A DNA stretch of 64,000 nt, taken from the NCBI GenBank assembly GCA_025370845.1, contig JAMXFF010000012.1, positions 90,195 through 154,194 of the forward strand. Reading direction: 5' to 3'. A model generated the notes under the pieces. It saw nothing but the letters and a program-made list of their open reading frames with translations, had not been told where the DNA came from and did not search any database. Of the stretch, positions 9,267 to 18,896 are shown piece by piece (within the stretch, counting starts at the first letter, position 1; every line of letters starts with the position of its first letter). A program made the translations under genes and the position numbers. This DNA comes from Laspinema palackyanum D2a. Its GTDB lineage: Bacteria; Cyanobacteriota; Cyanobacteriia; Cyanobacteriales; Laspinemataceae.

Positions 9267-10775
9267 TTAGGGAAGCCAGCCCGGGCGGAGGCCCTCAAAG
9301 GGTAACTCTTCCGGTTTGTAATCTAAGGGGCGGTTGATGGAGGCGCTCGGATCCAAGGGGAGCAGCCAAAGCCGACTTCTGGCGATCGCTTCCCCGGAAC
9401 TGGTCCGAACTGCATCCACTGGGCCTTGATTGGCTTGGGGGGCGACGCTGACTATTTGATCAAACAGCAACCCTAACCCATCCGGGGCCAAACTAATATG
9501 AATCTCTCGCTGATCCGGTAGCAGGACCAGGGGTTGCAGGTCCCCGGTTTCTACATTAATGGCGGCGATGTAAGGTTCTTCTTTATAAATTTCCCCTTCC
9601 ACCAATTTCGTGAGCAAACAATAGAGGGTTTTTCCTTCGGGTCCAAATTGGGCGCTGAGAAAGGAACCTTTAATGCGGAGTAGTTCTTTGTTGACTCCAG
9701 TGGTGGTGACTAAATAGAGCGATCGCGTGTAGTCGGTGTTGAATTTCACCATCGCCGCAGCGCTACCATCCGCCGAAAAACTCAACACTCGCCCAAATTG
9801 GGGGAGAAAATCTACGGGTTCGGCTTTCGGTTCTAAAGGCAAAATGGCTAGTCCCTGTCCCTGGGCGATCGCCACGGTTTGACTATCGGGAGTAATAATA
9901 AAATCCCCACCCGGTTCGTTTTCCAGGGGTTTGGGTTGCTTTCCTTCCTCTATTTTCCAGAGTCCAAATTGTCCCGGGTCCTGTTTGTTGACGCGCTGCA
10001 CCAGAATGGTTTTACCATCAGGGGAGAGGTCAAAGCTGAGGTTTTGATAGTTGTCGGAGTCTAAGATTGGTTCGATTTGACCCGGTGAGTTGTCACGGCG
10101 GCGGGAGCGTTTTCCTGGGGTTTCTGGGACGATGCCGGTGGTGACGGTGAAGAGTCGTTGTTCTAAAAGTCCTTGGTTGGTAGAAAGGGAGTCGATCGCC
10201 GAAAATAAGAGGCGATCACCGTCGGGATAGGGTTTATAATCCAGGACTGTAATTTCTTTCGGGGTCAGAATCGTTTTTTCGCTTTTGCTGAAGTTGTACA
10301 GGATTAACTGTCCCCGTTCTCCCGGAGAGACTCCGATATAGACTAAGGCGCGATCGCGGCTTTTAAACTCCCCCACAAAGGGCTCGATTAGGGTTCCCTC
10401 TTTTCCCGCTTGGGCGAACCGTTCCCGCGCTTGGCTGAGTTGCAGTTTAAATTCCATCCCATAAGGCACCCCTTGGGTAACCGTATAAGCCATCCGCCTT
10501 CCCGCCCAACTGATTTTACCGGGCACTGGGGGGTCGATTATAAGGTTGTCTTCAACACTCTGGCGATCCATCGGACGGCTGAAGGTCATGATAAAGGCGC
10601 GATCTCGGGCACTGACTTGTTGATTTTGCCAGCTAAATTCCCGCACTCGGGGAGCGGTACTATCGCCCCCAAATAGGAGCAGGGCGATCGCCACCGTCAA
10701 GATCGCAATCAGGGCGATCGCCGCGCGATCGAGGGGTTGCGAGAATTTTTTCTGGAGTTGGTCTGCACTGAACAT
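9267..10775 (-). CDS. Membrane-anchored beta-propeller-like protein
   Basis: This 502-residue protein has one N-terminal membrane segment (about 17-36, AAIALIAILTVAIALLLFGG). An Ig-like stretch (about 45-150, with FIMTFSRPMDRQSVEDN) resembles Big_5-type domains. The rest shows repeated short blocks such as SFDLSPDGKTILVQR, DFIITPDSQTVAIAQ and LSFSADGSAAAMVK, the pattern of WD40/TolB-like propellers. It probably faces the periplasm. The specific function is unknown. Confidence 0.8.
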   Translation of the reverse strand: MFSADQLQKKFSQPLDRAAIALIAILTVAIALLLFGGDSTAPRVREFSWQNQQVSARDRAFIMTFSRPMDRQSVEDNLIIDPPVPGKISWAGRRMAYTVTQGVPYGMEFKLQLSQARERFAQAGKEGTLIEPFVGEFKSRDRALVYIGVSPGERGQLILYNFSKSEKTILTPKEITVLDYKPYPDGDRLLFSAIDSLSTNQGLLEQRLFTVTTGIVPETPGKRSRRRDNSPGQIEPILDSDNYQNLSFDLSPDGKTILVQRVNKQDPGQFGLWKIEEGKQPKPLENEPGGDFIITPDSQTVAIAQGQGLAILPLEPKAEPVDFLPQFGRVLSFSADGSAAAMVKFNTDYTRSLYLVTTTGVNKELLRIKGSFLSAQFGPEGKTLYCLLTKLVEGEIYKEEPYIAAINVETGDLQPLVLLPDQREIHISLAPDGLGLLFDQIVSVAPQANQGPVDAVRTSSGEAIARSRLWLLPLDPSASINRPLDYKPEELPFEGLRPGWLP

Positions 10776-11019
10776 CGGCTAAGGGTTAATATTGAGAGTC
10801 TAGATCGGAGAGTTGAGGGACCTGGTTGCCTAACTGACGCATCATTTCTATATTGATCTATATGGAGTAGGCACAGCAGTAGATGAAAGCCACCTATCCT
10901 CCGGGGTGGAATCCCCACTCTGGCATAAGTCTTCCGGTTTAACCCCAGGGGACTGAATGCCTACCCATCAGATTTGGAATGTCTATTCAACTGTTTTAAT
11001 TTAACATTCCCATCTGACT

Positions 11020-11208
11020 CCCTCCAGATTATCCCCCTACAATTCCTCCGCTTGATCAGGCATCGTTGAGGGACCGTCTTACCAAAACCTTTGTGTTAGC
11101 ACATAATTCGGGTCTGCTTACCCCGAGTGAGCAAGAACGTCACTCAAGGGTGGCGGCTCATGGGAATTGCTTCTTTCCTGGGAGGCGATCGGGTGATCGC
11201 CTCTTTTT
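11020..11208 (+). ncRNA. Candidate structured small RNA (6S-like fold) with terminator
   Basis: No frame fits this stretch, yet it ends in a rho-independent terminator. Distant segments pair into one long hairpin: CAATTCC (11040-11046) with GGAATTG (11163-11169), and TTGAG (11066-11070) with CTCAA (11143-11147). A local stem GAGTGA/TCACTC lies at 11125-11145. The roughly 150-190 nt rod-like fold with bulges resembles 6S RNA (ssaA), but I cannot confirm the family by similarity. The 5' end is not defined. Confidence 0.35.
11182..11208 (+). terminator. Rho-independent terminator
   Basis: GAGGCGATC (11182-11190) pairs with GATCGCCTC (11195-11203) across a 4-base loop and is followed by TTTTTT. 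No coding gene ends before it on the plus strand, which implies a non-coding transcript upstream. Confidence 0.75.
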
Positions 11209-11262
11209 TGCTTTTCTCTGAGATAAAACAGACTGAAACCAACTGGATGAGATATTAAGCCA

Positions 11263-11388
11263 TAATAATTCGGACAAGGGTCTCATGGGGGATAGGCTGA
11301 CGAGAGCGTTAGGGTTTGTCCTTCAGGGAAAGACCCATCCAGAATTGCTCTTGTTGATAATCCCAGTCGAAACTTGTCCGAATTATTA
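11263..11388. mobile_element. 126-bp MITE-like element
   Basis: A perfect 16-bp terminal inverted repeat, TAATAATTCGGACAAG (11263-11278), has its complement at 11373-11388. The interior is non-coding. No obvious target-site duplication is visible. Confidence 0.6.
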
Positions 11389-11437
11389 CTGTTTTAAAGT
11401 GAGAAGCAAAGTATAATTGCTTTAAAATCTGCTATTG

Positions 11438-11680
11438 TTAACCGAAAACCGGAGACAGGGAAGTTAAGGTGACTGCCTCTTGTTTTTGCTCCATTGGGGC
11501 TGCATTCATCGGATAGGCTACTCCCCGATATCGGAGGGTAACCGCAGGAGAAGCTATGACTTCGGAGGACGACTGCGTATAATAGCTTAGTCCCCGATAC
11601 TTGGCGACAGCGGGCGCTGGGGTGGCAGGTACGCTGGCGTTTGATACTTCGTACTGAACTCCACGGTAGGATAAGGTCAT
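11438..11680 (-). CDS. DUF4278 protein with three YRG motifs (80 aa)
   Basis: The sequence carries three spaced copies of the motif L-x-YRG-x-x-Y (TLSYRGVQY, AKYRGLSYY, LRYRGVAY), characteristic of cyanobacterial DUF4278 proteins. The protein is small and has no signal peptide. Upstream on the same strand is a CRP-like palindrome at 11745-11760, so cAMP control is possible. The function is unknown. Confidence 0.8.
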   Translation of the reverse strand: MTLSYRGVQYEVSNASVPATPAPAVAKYRGLSYYTQSSSEVIASPAVTLRYRGVAYPMNAAPMEQKQEAVTLTSLSPVFG

Positions 11681-11744
11681 GAGGTTTCTCCGATGAATAC
11701 ATTAGGTGTTGCTACATATATAGCTTCATCGATTTTGTTAATGC

Positions 11745-11760
11745 TGTGACATCGATCACG
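11745..11760. promoter_or_regulatory. CRP (SyCRP1)-like binding site
   Basis: TGTGA-N6-TCACG differs by one base from the symmetric consensus TGTGA-N6-TCACA. It sits 65 bases before the start codon of the DUF4278 gene, the only nearby gene it could serve. A second palindrome, TCACTTGAGTGA, lies shortly beyond it (about 11783-11794). Confidence 0.5.
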
Positions 11761-12261
11761 TTTCATACTACACTTTATCACTTCACTTGAGTGACGATGG
11801 CTTAAGGGCAGTCACACCAGGCAGGGTCACAAGTTGAGCGACTGGGTGTAGTCCGGGTGACTAGGGGCAGAAGCTGATGATGTCTGAGTTCTAACAACAA
11901 ACTTGTGACAGACCTTTGCCGTTGTCCCAACTCTGAACCCGGGGAGAACTAACGGCTTACCGGACGAGAGGCCGGAAAGTGGGTGGGGAATTGGCGTTGT
12001 TCATGGGGCATCAATTCACAAAAGTGAGAGAATTTCGGGTTGATCCAGCAATGGTCCTCAGCCCTGAGTTGGGAGGAGTAGCCACTGTACATCGTCATCT
12101 GGAATTGAAACTGCCTCTTGAGGGGCGATCGCCCCTCTCTACAACAACCTCAACCCTATCCTTTGAGAAAAGCGCCGATGATTTCCCGGTCCTAACCGTT
12201 TTAAAAGTCAGTCCATTGTCTTGTTCACCTAAGTTTTTCAAAACCTCCTTATGGGAATAGA

Positions 12262-12320
12262 ATTCAGGAGTGGGAGCATCTTGTTCCCTACTCCTGAATA
12301 GAGAGCAAGATGCTCCCACT
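12262..12320. repeat. Two mutually exclusive hairpins
   Basis: AGTGGGAGCATCTTG (12269-12283) pairs perfectly with 12306-12320. The overlapping ATTCAGGAG (12262-12270) pairs with CTCCTGAAT (12291-12299). The two stems share bases, so only one can form fully. A related GGGAGCATCTTG word occurs near 16436, suggesting a dispersed repeat. Confidence 0.6.
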
Positions 12321-12492
12321 GGGTTGAGAAATTGCCCGGTTTAGAGACACTGCTATCTATTCGGGAGAGTTTAATTTTTGAATTTGCGTAAGTATTGTTA
12401 CTTATTTAGGCAGACTAAAATTTTAATTTAACCTCATATTTTACCCTAAACCTGGGGTGGTTGACCCGAGTAATCGGGCAATTTAAACTAAC

Positions 12493-12510
12493 CATAGAGT
12501 AAAATCTATG
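12493..12510. promoter_or_regulatory. Possible LysR-type (NdhR/CcmR) operator
   Basis: CATAGA-N6-TCTATG is an inverted repeat fitting the loose T-N11-A pattern of LysR regulators. It lies about 270 bases upstream of ndhF3. In other cyanobacteria ndhF3 operons are repressed by NdhR/CcmR, but the regulator gene is not in this window. The rest of 11761-12781 shows nothing else I recognise. Confidence 0.3.
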
Positions 12511-12781
12511 ATAAACCTTTTTAAAATCAATAGTTACCTTGGTCAGCCGATCAAGCCGCCCAAAGCCCTATGTAGATAAGGCTATAAGCAGAAATTAGAG
12601 AACCAATTATTAATTTTTGTGCAGGAATCTCTTCCTTTTGGGACAGAATAAGGATACGCTGATCCCCAGAAGATTAAGAAAAGATAAATCTATTCCAGCC
12701 TAGGCCGAGAGCCTTCTGCGAAATTTATCACGGAAGCATCAAAGGCAGACTGTTCATTTACACACAAATTAGGAAACGCGG

Positions 12782-14641
12782 ATGGCTGATTTACTTCTGA
12801 CAACCGTTTGGTTCGTGCCTGGGTATGCCTTACTCGGGGCACTCCTGGCAGGCGCTTGGTCACCGGGAACGATCCGAAAAACAGGACCGAGACCCTCGGG
12901 CTATATTAATTTAGTCCTGACTTTTTTAGCCTTCCTTCATAGTTTATTGGCGTTACCCGCAACCTGGAATCAACCGGCGCAACAGATATCTTGGATCTGG
13001 TTGGATGCTGCCGGGTTAACCCTAACGCTGGATTTAAAAATATCTGCCTTGACGGTCGGTGCAATGGCATTAGTCACGGGATTAAATCTGTTGGCGCAGA
13101 TTTTTGCCGTGGGATATATGGAAATGGACTGGGGTTGGGGTCGCTTCTATGCCATGTTGGGAGTATTTGAAGCGGGACTATGCGCCCTGATTTTGTGCAA
13201 TTCCTTATTTTTCAGCTATGTCATTTTAGAAGTCCTCACCCTGGGTACTTATTTATTAGTCGGATTGTGGTTCTCGCAACCGTTGGTGGTGACGGGGGCC
13301 CGAGATGCTTTTTTAACAAAACGGGTGGGAGATTTAATCCTGCTGATGGGGGTAGTTGCTTTATTACCGTTAGCAGGCACCTGGAATTTTGATGAATTAG
13401 CGCAATGGGCGCAAACCGCTGATTTAGATCCCAAAGTGGCAACATTGTTGGGGTTAGCGTTAATTGCTGGACCCTTGGGGAAATGCGCGCAGTTTCCCTT
13501 GCATCTGTGGTTGGATGAGGCGATGGAGGGACCCGTTCCCAGTACGATTTTGCGGAATTCCGTGGTGGTGGCAACTGGGGCCTGGGTGTTGATTAGATTA
13601 CAGCCGCTGTTGGCGTTGTCGCAGATTGCCACAACGACGGCGATTTATATTGGGGCGGTGACAGCAGTAGGGGCTTCGGCGATCGCCATTGCCCAAATTG
13701 ATATCAAGCGATCGCTCTCTTATTCCGTGAGTGCCTACATGGGGTTAATGTTTATCGCCGTGGGGACGGGGGAGACTCAAACCGCTCTGATGTTGCTCCT
13801 GTCTTACGCGGTGGCAATGGCACTCCTGGTCACCTGTACTGGGGGGCTGATCTGGAATACGATTACCCAAGACCTCACTCAGTATGGCGGATTATGGTCT
13901 CGCCGTCCGATTTCTGGGTTAGCATTTCTCGTGGGAGCGGCGGGTTTAGTGGCGTTACCTCCCTTTGGCGGATTCTGGGCGTTGCTCAAAATGGCGGAGA
14001 ATCTGTGGGAAGCACATCCGGAGTTGGTGGGTGTGTTACTCGTTGTGAATGGGTTAACGACATTTAGTTTGATTCGCGAGTTCGGATTAATTTTTGCGGG
14101 GAAACCGAAACCGATGACGGTGCGATCGCCAGAAGTACATTGGCCGATGGTCCTCCCAATGGTGGTTTTAATGGGCGTGACCCTGCATATTCCGTTAATT
14201 TTGATGGAATGTAATCTGCTGCCGGATTGGGCGAACTTGAATGTTACAGTAGCGGGCGCTTTGATTGGCTCAACCGTAGTTGGAGGTGGATTGGCGGGGT
14301 TCATTTATCTGAGCGATCGCATTTCCAAACCTGTGAAATTTGGTCCCCAATCCGTCCAAGACTTTTTTGCTTACGATTTTTATACCGCCAAATTGTACAA
14401 ACTGACCATTGTATTTGCCGTGGGATTGGTTTCCCAGATTGTGTTCTGGTTTGACCGCTATATTGTCGATGGATTGGTCAATTTAGTAGGATTATTCACC
14501 GTGTTTAGTGGCCAGAGCTTAAAATACAATGTTTCGGGACAAACCCAATTTTATGCCCTGACTATTCTGTTCGGGGTGGCTGTACTCGGGATGTTACTCG
14601 CTTGGCCCTCTTTGTCCAAGATTTTCTTAGTGTTCAACTAA
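12782..14641 (+). CDS. ndhF3: NDH-1 subunit NdhF3 (CO2-uptake complex)
   Basis: This 619-residue, highly hydrophobic antiporter-like subunit belongs to the NuoL/NdhF family. Core blocks seen are FEAGLCALILCNSLFFSYVILE, the GPLGKCAQFPLHLWLDEAMEGPVP loop (the equivalent of K-S/C-A-Q-x-P-x-H-x-W-L) and IAIAQIDIKRSLSYSVSAYMG. It is followed by ndhD3 and cupA, the hallmark of the low-CO2-inducible NDH-1MS complex in the thylakoid membrane, where electron transfer and proton movement drive CO2 hydration. NdhF4 is the alternative; the fasciclin gene next to cupA favours NdhF3. A 254-base gap separates it from ndhD3. Confidence 0.85.
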   Translation: MADLLLTTVWFVPGYALLGALLAGAWSPGTIRKTGPRPSGYINLVLTFLAFLHSLLALPATWNQPAQQISWIWLDAAGLTLTLDLKISALTVGAMALVTGLNLLAQIFAVGYMEMDWGWGRFYAMLGVFEAGLCALILCNSLFFSYVILEVLTLGTYLLVGLWFSQPLVVTGARDAFLTKRVGDLILLMGVVALLPLAGTWNFDELAQWAQTADLDPKVATLLGLALIAGPLGKCAQFPLHLWLDEAMEGPVPSTILRNSVVVATGAWVLIRLQPLLALSQIATTTAIYIGAVTAVGASAIAIAQIDIKRSLSYSVSAYMGLMFIAVGTGETQTALMLLLSYAVAMALLVTCTGGLIWNTITQDLTQYGGLWSRRPISGLAFLVGAAGLVALPPFGGFWALLKMAENLWEAHPELVGVLLVVNGLTTFSLIREFGLIFAGKPKPMTVRSPEVHWPMVLPMVVLMGVTLHIPLILMECNLLPDWANLNVTVAGALIGSTVVGGGLAGFIYLSDRISKPVKFGPQSVQDFFAYDFYTAKLYKLTIVFAVGLVSQIVFWFDRYIVDGLVNLVGLFTVFSGQSLKYNVSGQTQFYALTILFGVAVLGMLLAWPSLSKIFLVFN

Positions 14642-14895
14642 CCCACTCGGGTACAAGCGGATGTCAAAAGTTGAGTAGATCGCGCCGTTGACGTGCGGTT
14701 TGCCCTAGAAAAAGGGAGATTTGATTTGATGTACCTTCCTCCCGCCAAAGCTTTCACCCCTACAAACCCATCAGGTTTGGAGCTATTTTCTGAATGATTT
14801 AGAGTCGCTATATTGACCCAGGCTACTGCTAAACCGGAATGGCCTCGGTGCTGCCCTTGTTGATTCATGTTTGAGGACCTAGAAAGGATAACGCT

Positions 14896-16404
14896 ATGCT
14901 GAGTCTATTAATTGGCTTGCCCCTTTTCGGTGCAGCGCTCATTGGATTTTGGCCCTCCAAAGGGTCGCCTACGGTGTTAAGAAATATTGCCCTAGTAGTC
15001 GCTTTTGGGATTCTAGGCTGGACCGTGGCGATCGGCACTCAGTTTGATTTAGCCTCCCCGGGAGTGCAATTTCAGGAATATTTACCTTGGATTCCCCAGT
15101 TAGGACTGAGCTATAAATTAGGCATTGATGGGTTATCTTTCCCCCTGCTTGCCTTAAGTGCATTTCTTAATTGCATTGCCATTTATGGTCGGGGTGAAAC
15201 CGTGGAGCGCCCTCGGCTCTATTATCCCATGATTTTCCTCGTGAATGCCGGAATCACTGGGGCATTCGTCGCACAAAATTTATTATTATTTGTGCTGTTT
15301 TATGAATTAGAACTGATTCCTCTTTACCTCTTAATTGGAATTTGGGGGGGGCAAAAACGCGGATATGCCGCCATGAAATTTCTAATTTATACCGCATTAT
15401 CGGGGATTTTAATCTTAGCTGCGTTTTTGGGAATTGCTTGGTTAACCCATTCGAGCAGTTTTGATATCGGTTCTATTTCCACTGAAAAATTATCCTTAAC
15501 CACCCAACTGATTTTACTCACCATTCTGTTAATCGGATTTGGAATTAAAATTCCCCTGGTTCCCTTGCATACTTGGTTACCCGATGCTTATGTGGAAGCG
15601 TCCCCGGCAGTGGCAATTCTCCTCGGGGGAATCCTGGCTAAATTAGGGGCTTATGGGTTAATCCGGTTTGGGTTACAACTGTTCCCGGAAGCGTGGGGAG
15701 TGGTTGGTCCTGGATTGGCGATTATTGGGGTGGTGAGCGTCATGTATGGTGCCTTTAGTGCGATCGCCCAAAAGGACATCAAGCGCATGGTTGCCTACAG
15801 TTCTATTGGACACATGGGCTATATTTTAGTTGCCTCCGCTGCTGGAACTCCCCTTAGCTTACTCGGCGCAGTTACCCAAATGGTCAGTCATGGATTAATC
15901 CTCGCCATTCTCTTTTATATCGTGGGTATCATTGAGCAGAAAGTGGGCACTCGCGAACTGGATGTTTTGAATGGATTAATGAATCCCCATCGCGGCTTAC
16001 CCCTCACCAGTGCCTTACTGATTTTAGGCGGAATGGCAAGTGCAGGAATTCCAGGATTGGTGGGATTTATTGCCGAGTTTATGGTCTTTCAGGGCAGTTT
16101 TTCGGTTTTTCCCGTGCAGACTTTAATCTGTATTAGTGCCTCGGGTTTAACGGCAGTTTATTTCGCAATTTTAATCAATCGCACCTGTTTTGGAAAGCTG
16201 GATAATCAGTTAGCATATTATCCCAAAGTTTTAGCAGCCGAACGAGTTCCGGCGTTGGTATTGGCGGTCACTATTTTTATATTAGGGATTCAACCGGCTT
16301 GGTTAGTGCGGTGGAGCGAACCGACAACGACAGCAATGGTAGCCAATATTACTCCCGCTCATCCCGCGCAAATTGCTCAAAGAATGAACAATTTCGCACC
16401 CTAA
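14896..16404 (+). CDS. ndhD3: NDH-1 subunit NdhD3
   Basis: This 502-residue NuoM/NdhD-type subunit has about 14 membrane segments. Typical blocks are FVLFYELELIPLYLLIGIWGG, GFGIKIPLVPLHTWLPDAYVEASP and IAQKDIKRMVAYSSIGHMG. It contains the expected conserved Glu in YELELIP and Lys in GIKIP. The ATG at 14896 is preceded by GAAAGGATAACGCT, a usable ribosome-binding site. It lies between ndhF3 and cupA and acts with them in high-affinity CO2 uptake. Confidence 0.9.
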   Translation: MLSLLIGLPLFGAALIGFWPSKGSPTVLRNIALVVAFGILGWTVAIGTQFDLASPGVQFQEYLPWIPQLGLSYKLGIDGLSFPLLALSAFLNCIAIYGRGETVERPRLYYPMIFLVNAGITGAFVAQNLLLFVLFYELELIPLYLLIGIWGGQKRGYAAMKFLIYTALSGILILAAFLGIAWLTHSSSFDIGSISTEKLSLTTQLILLTILLIGFGIKIPLVPLHTWLPDAYVEASPAVAILLGGILAKLGAYGLIRFGLQLFPEAWGVVGPGLAIIGVVSVMYGAFSAIAQKDIKRMVAYSSIGHMGYILVASAAGTPLSLLGAVTQMVSHGLILAILFYIVGIIEQKVGTRELDVLNGLMNPHRGLPLTSALLILGGMASAGIPGLVGFIAEFMVFQGSFSVFPVQTLICISASGLTAVYFAILINRTCFGKLDNQLAYYPKVLAAERVPALVLAVTIFILGIQPAWLVRWSEPTTTAMVANITPAHPAQIAQRMNNFAP

Positions 16405-16586
16405 AATCCAGGGGACAATTCCTGATACCGGAGGGGGAGCATCTTGCTCCCTTATGCCGCAAGGAACCGATACGCTACCACTCCTAAATTTTGGGTTTAT
16501 CATGAGTTCGAGTTGCTATAACCCATTGAAAAATCAGCCTGATATTGCCTGTTTTTGATTGTTATCTAAGGAAAAATATCCAAACC

Positions 16587-17882
16587 ATGACAACTGCCAC
16601 TTCTACCAAACTCCCCTCCTCTACCCATGAATTTGCCGATATTATTCATCGTTTAGAAGCCGGTGGCGCAATGTTGCCGGATAGTCCAGAAAATTTGATG
16701 CAAATTATCGGCATTTATAAAGCCTACGCGGTGCCGATGGACTTCTACTGGCGAGATTTGCTTTATATTGCTGAAGAGGTGTTTTTAGAACCGTTTAACT
16801 TCTTCAAATACTTCCTGCCAAAAGAGTATTTAGACTTGCATAATCATTATGCTGGCGATGATGCAGATTTGCGAATTTGGCGGGGAGAAGCAACGGCGCA
16901 TCCGGAACTCTTAGCCTTTATGGAAAAAGGGGAATTAAACCAAAAAATCCCCCGGTTGTTCCATCATTGGTTGCACGATCGCGTTAATATGGAATTTGCC
17001 GAAGCCTGTATGCGCGCGATGTATTGGCATGGCAGAGATATGGGTTGGGGAAAATTTGATGCTTATCTCGATAGTGATGAGTATAAAGCCAATGCTGATG
17101 TTGCCATCCAAGCCTACTTTAAAGGCAATCCGGTGATGTTGGGACTCTATAAACTGTTTCCCGAAATGTTTTTAGAACAGGTGAGGCAACTTTCCTATTA
17201 TAGCAATTTGGGATTGTTCTGGGAAGTGATGGCTCCGGTATTTTTTGAAATGTCGGATATGTATGATGAAGGGACTCTCACCACCGTTCCCGAAGCGATG
17301 AATTTCCTCGTGAATGGCATCTTTGCGATCGCCGGACGTCCGATTTACCATCACGCTCATATTCGCGGGGAAGTTTACGAAATTATCCCCAAATCTAAAG
17401 GCTTTACCTGGTTATATGAAGCCGCTTTACCCTACGTCGAAGCCGTCTTTTATCGCACGGCACCCTTCCGAGGCACTAAATCCTATAATGCTCAAGCGAA
17501 ACAAGTGCCCGATGAGCAGAAAGACTTCCATTATGGTATTTTATATGCCGATGTCTTTCCCGTGGGAACTGCTGGAATTCCTCCGACATTATTAATGCAG
17601 GATATGCTCCATTTCCTTCCCCCCTACTTGGTAGATTATTATCGCCAATATTGCCGGGGAGAGGATGATATGTTGATTCAGTTGGGAATTACATTCCAGC
17701 GATCGATGTATTGTGTCACTTCCGCTGTCATTCAAGCGTTACGGACTGCTTTACTCTATCCCTTAGATGATCCAAATCCCAAGCATTTGATGGCAAATCG
17801 GCGGTTTTTTGAAAGCCAACTCGATCGGTTTAAACGTCCTGAATCCCGCATCCGGGAGATTCAGAGTCAGGATTATCGATAA
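16587..17882 (+). CDS. cupA: CO2 hydration protein CupA (ChpY)
   Basis: The ATG at 16587 (MTTATSTKLPSS) gives a 431-residue soluble protein of the ChpX/ChpY (CupA/CupB) family. Recognisable blocks are FYWRDLLYIAEEVFLEPFNFFKYF, MRAMYWHGRDMGWGKFDAYL, GRPIYHHAHIRGEVYEI and FPVGTAGIPPTLLMQDMLHFLP. It is thought to convert CO2 to bicarbonate on the cytoplasmic face of NDH-1 in a redox-driven reaction. A GGAA-type ribosome-binding site lies upstream. A longer start at 16545 would add 14 atypical residues. It is the third gene of the ndhF3-ndhD3-cupA operon. Confidence 0.9.
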   Translation: MTTATSTKLPSSTHEFADIIHRLEAGGAMLPDSPENLMQIIGIYKAYAVPMDFYWRDLLYIAEEVFLEPFNFFKYFLPKEYLDLHNHYAGDDADLRIWRGEATAHPELLAFMEKGELNQKIPRLFHHWLHDRVNMEFAEACMRAMYWHGRDMGWGKFDAYLDSDEYKANADVAIQAYFKGNPVMLGLYKLFPEMFLEQVRQLSYYSNLGLFWEVMAPVFFEMSDMYDEGTLTTVPEAMNFLVNGIFAIAGRPIYHHAHIRGEVYEIIPKSKGFTWLYEAALPYVEAVFYRTAPFRGTKSYNAQAKQVPDEQKDFHYGILYADVFPVGTAGIPPTLLMQDMLHFLPPYLVDYYRQYCRGEDDMLIQLGITFQRSMYCVTSAVIQALRTALLYPLDDPNPKHLMANRRFFESQLDRFKRPESRIREIQSQDYR

Positions 17883-17930
17883 GTTTCAACAACCGGCGCC
17901 GTGGCAACAACCGGCAATAACCGGCAACAA

Positions 17931-18171
17931 CCGGCGGGGGTTTAAACCCCCGCCTAATAGCTAAAGTCGGTTAAAAACCGACTAAAAATATTACTGCATA
18001 AGACTTTGAGTCAGGTTTTACTAAGTTCTTGTAACATTCTCAATTCCGCAGGGGAGATGAATTCCCCGCCTGTAGATGCGGTTAAAAACCAAGTAAAAAT
18101 ATCACGCCATAAGACTTTCAGTCGGTTTCAACCGACTTCAGCTATTAGGCGGGGGATTAATCCCCCGCCGG
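17931..18171. repeat. Dispersed inverted repeat, copy A (CCGGCGGGGG ends)
   Basis: Both ends carry nested palindromes. The left has CGGGGGTTTAAACCCCCG, then CTAATAGCTAAAGTCGG and a GTCGGTT...AACCGAC hairpin; the right mirrors it. Short ACAACCGGC tandem units precede it (17890-17935). Related copies are B (21016-21150), C (35672-35977) and D (44308-44509). This fills the gap between cupA and the fasciclin gene. Confidence 0.75.
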
Positions 18172-18199
18172 GTGTTGCCACTGGTGCAATCTCTCAGTT

Positions 18200-18601
18200 T
18201 TACCCCATTAAAATCACGTTATCAATCACATGAATCACCCCATTATCTGCTTCCACATCCGCCATAACCACTGTGGCATTTTTGACTTCAAATCCATCGG
18301 AACAATCTATGGAAATGGGAGACCCTTCCACTGAGGTGACAGACTCTAATTTTGCTAAATCCGCTTGCATCAATTTACCCGAAACGACATGATAGGTTAG
18401 AATTCTAGCCAATTGAGGAATATTCTGTAACAGGGTTTGAATGGTTCCTGGGGGTAATTTGGCAAAAGCGGCATCGGTGGGAGCAAAAACGGTGAAAGGA
18501 CCTGGGCTTTTTAAGGTTTCGACTAAGTTCGCCGCTTGCACCGCAGCGACAAGGGTTTTAAAGGAGTCATTGCTCACCGCAATATCGACAATATCGGGCA
18601 T
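18200..18601 (-). CDS. cupS: Fasciclin-domain protein, probable CupS
   Basis: This 133-residue single FAS1 domain has the conserved blocks [17 protein letters not shown] and [10 protein letters not shown], ending [12 protein letters not shown]. It has no signal peptide, as expected for the cytoplasmic CupS subunit of NDH-1MS. CupS is usually co-transcribed after cupA; here the gene is convergent and separated from cupA by repeat A. The location supports CupS, but generic fasciclin proteins are common in cyanobacteria. Confidence 0.65.
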   Translation of the reverse strand: MPDIVDIAVSNDSFKTLVAAVQAANLVETLKSPGPFTVFAPTDAAFAKLPPGTIQTLLQNIPQLARILTYHVVSGKLMQADLAKLESVTSVEGSPISIDCSDGFEVKNATVVMADVEADNGVIHVIDNVILMG

Positions 18602-18706
18602 GGATTCACCTGGGTTTGTACAAAATGCTTTAAATTAATTGTATGATAAACAGTGAAATTGTAGGGAAGGAATAGAAAAGTTGGGGAAGGGGGAGTTAGG
18701 AACAAA

Positions 18707-18738
18707 AAAAACCTCTCAGTGGGGACCGAGAGGTTTTT
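18707..18738 (-). terminator. Rho-independent terminator for the NACHT gene
   Basis: AAAAACCTCTC (18707-18717) pairs with GAGAGGTTTTT (18728-18738). Read on the minus strand, the stem is followed by a U-run. It lies about 160 bases after the stop at 18897. Confidence 0.7.
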
Positions 18739-18896
18739 AGGAGTGCAGGAGCTACCGGAAAACAGCGAGGGTTCTTCAATAGCTAGGAAATACTCTAACG
18801 AGGGGGTATGGAGTGGAGATGACAGCGGGATGGCATTGGGGTGACAGTTGGGAAACCCTAGAGTAGAGCCGTTGCAGGCAGCGGCAGCAAGGGATT

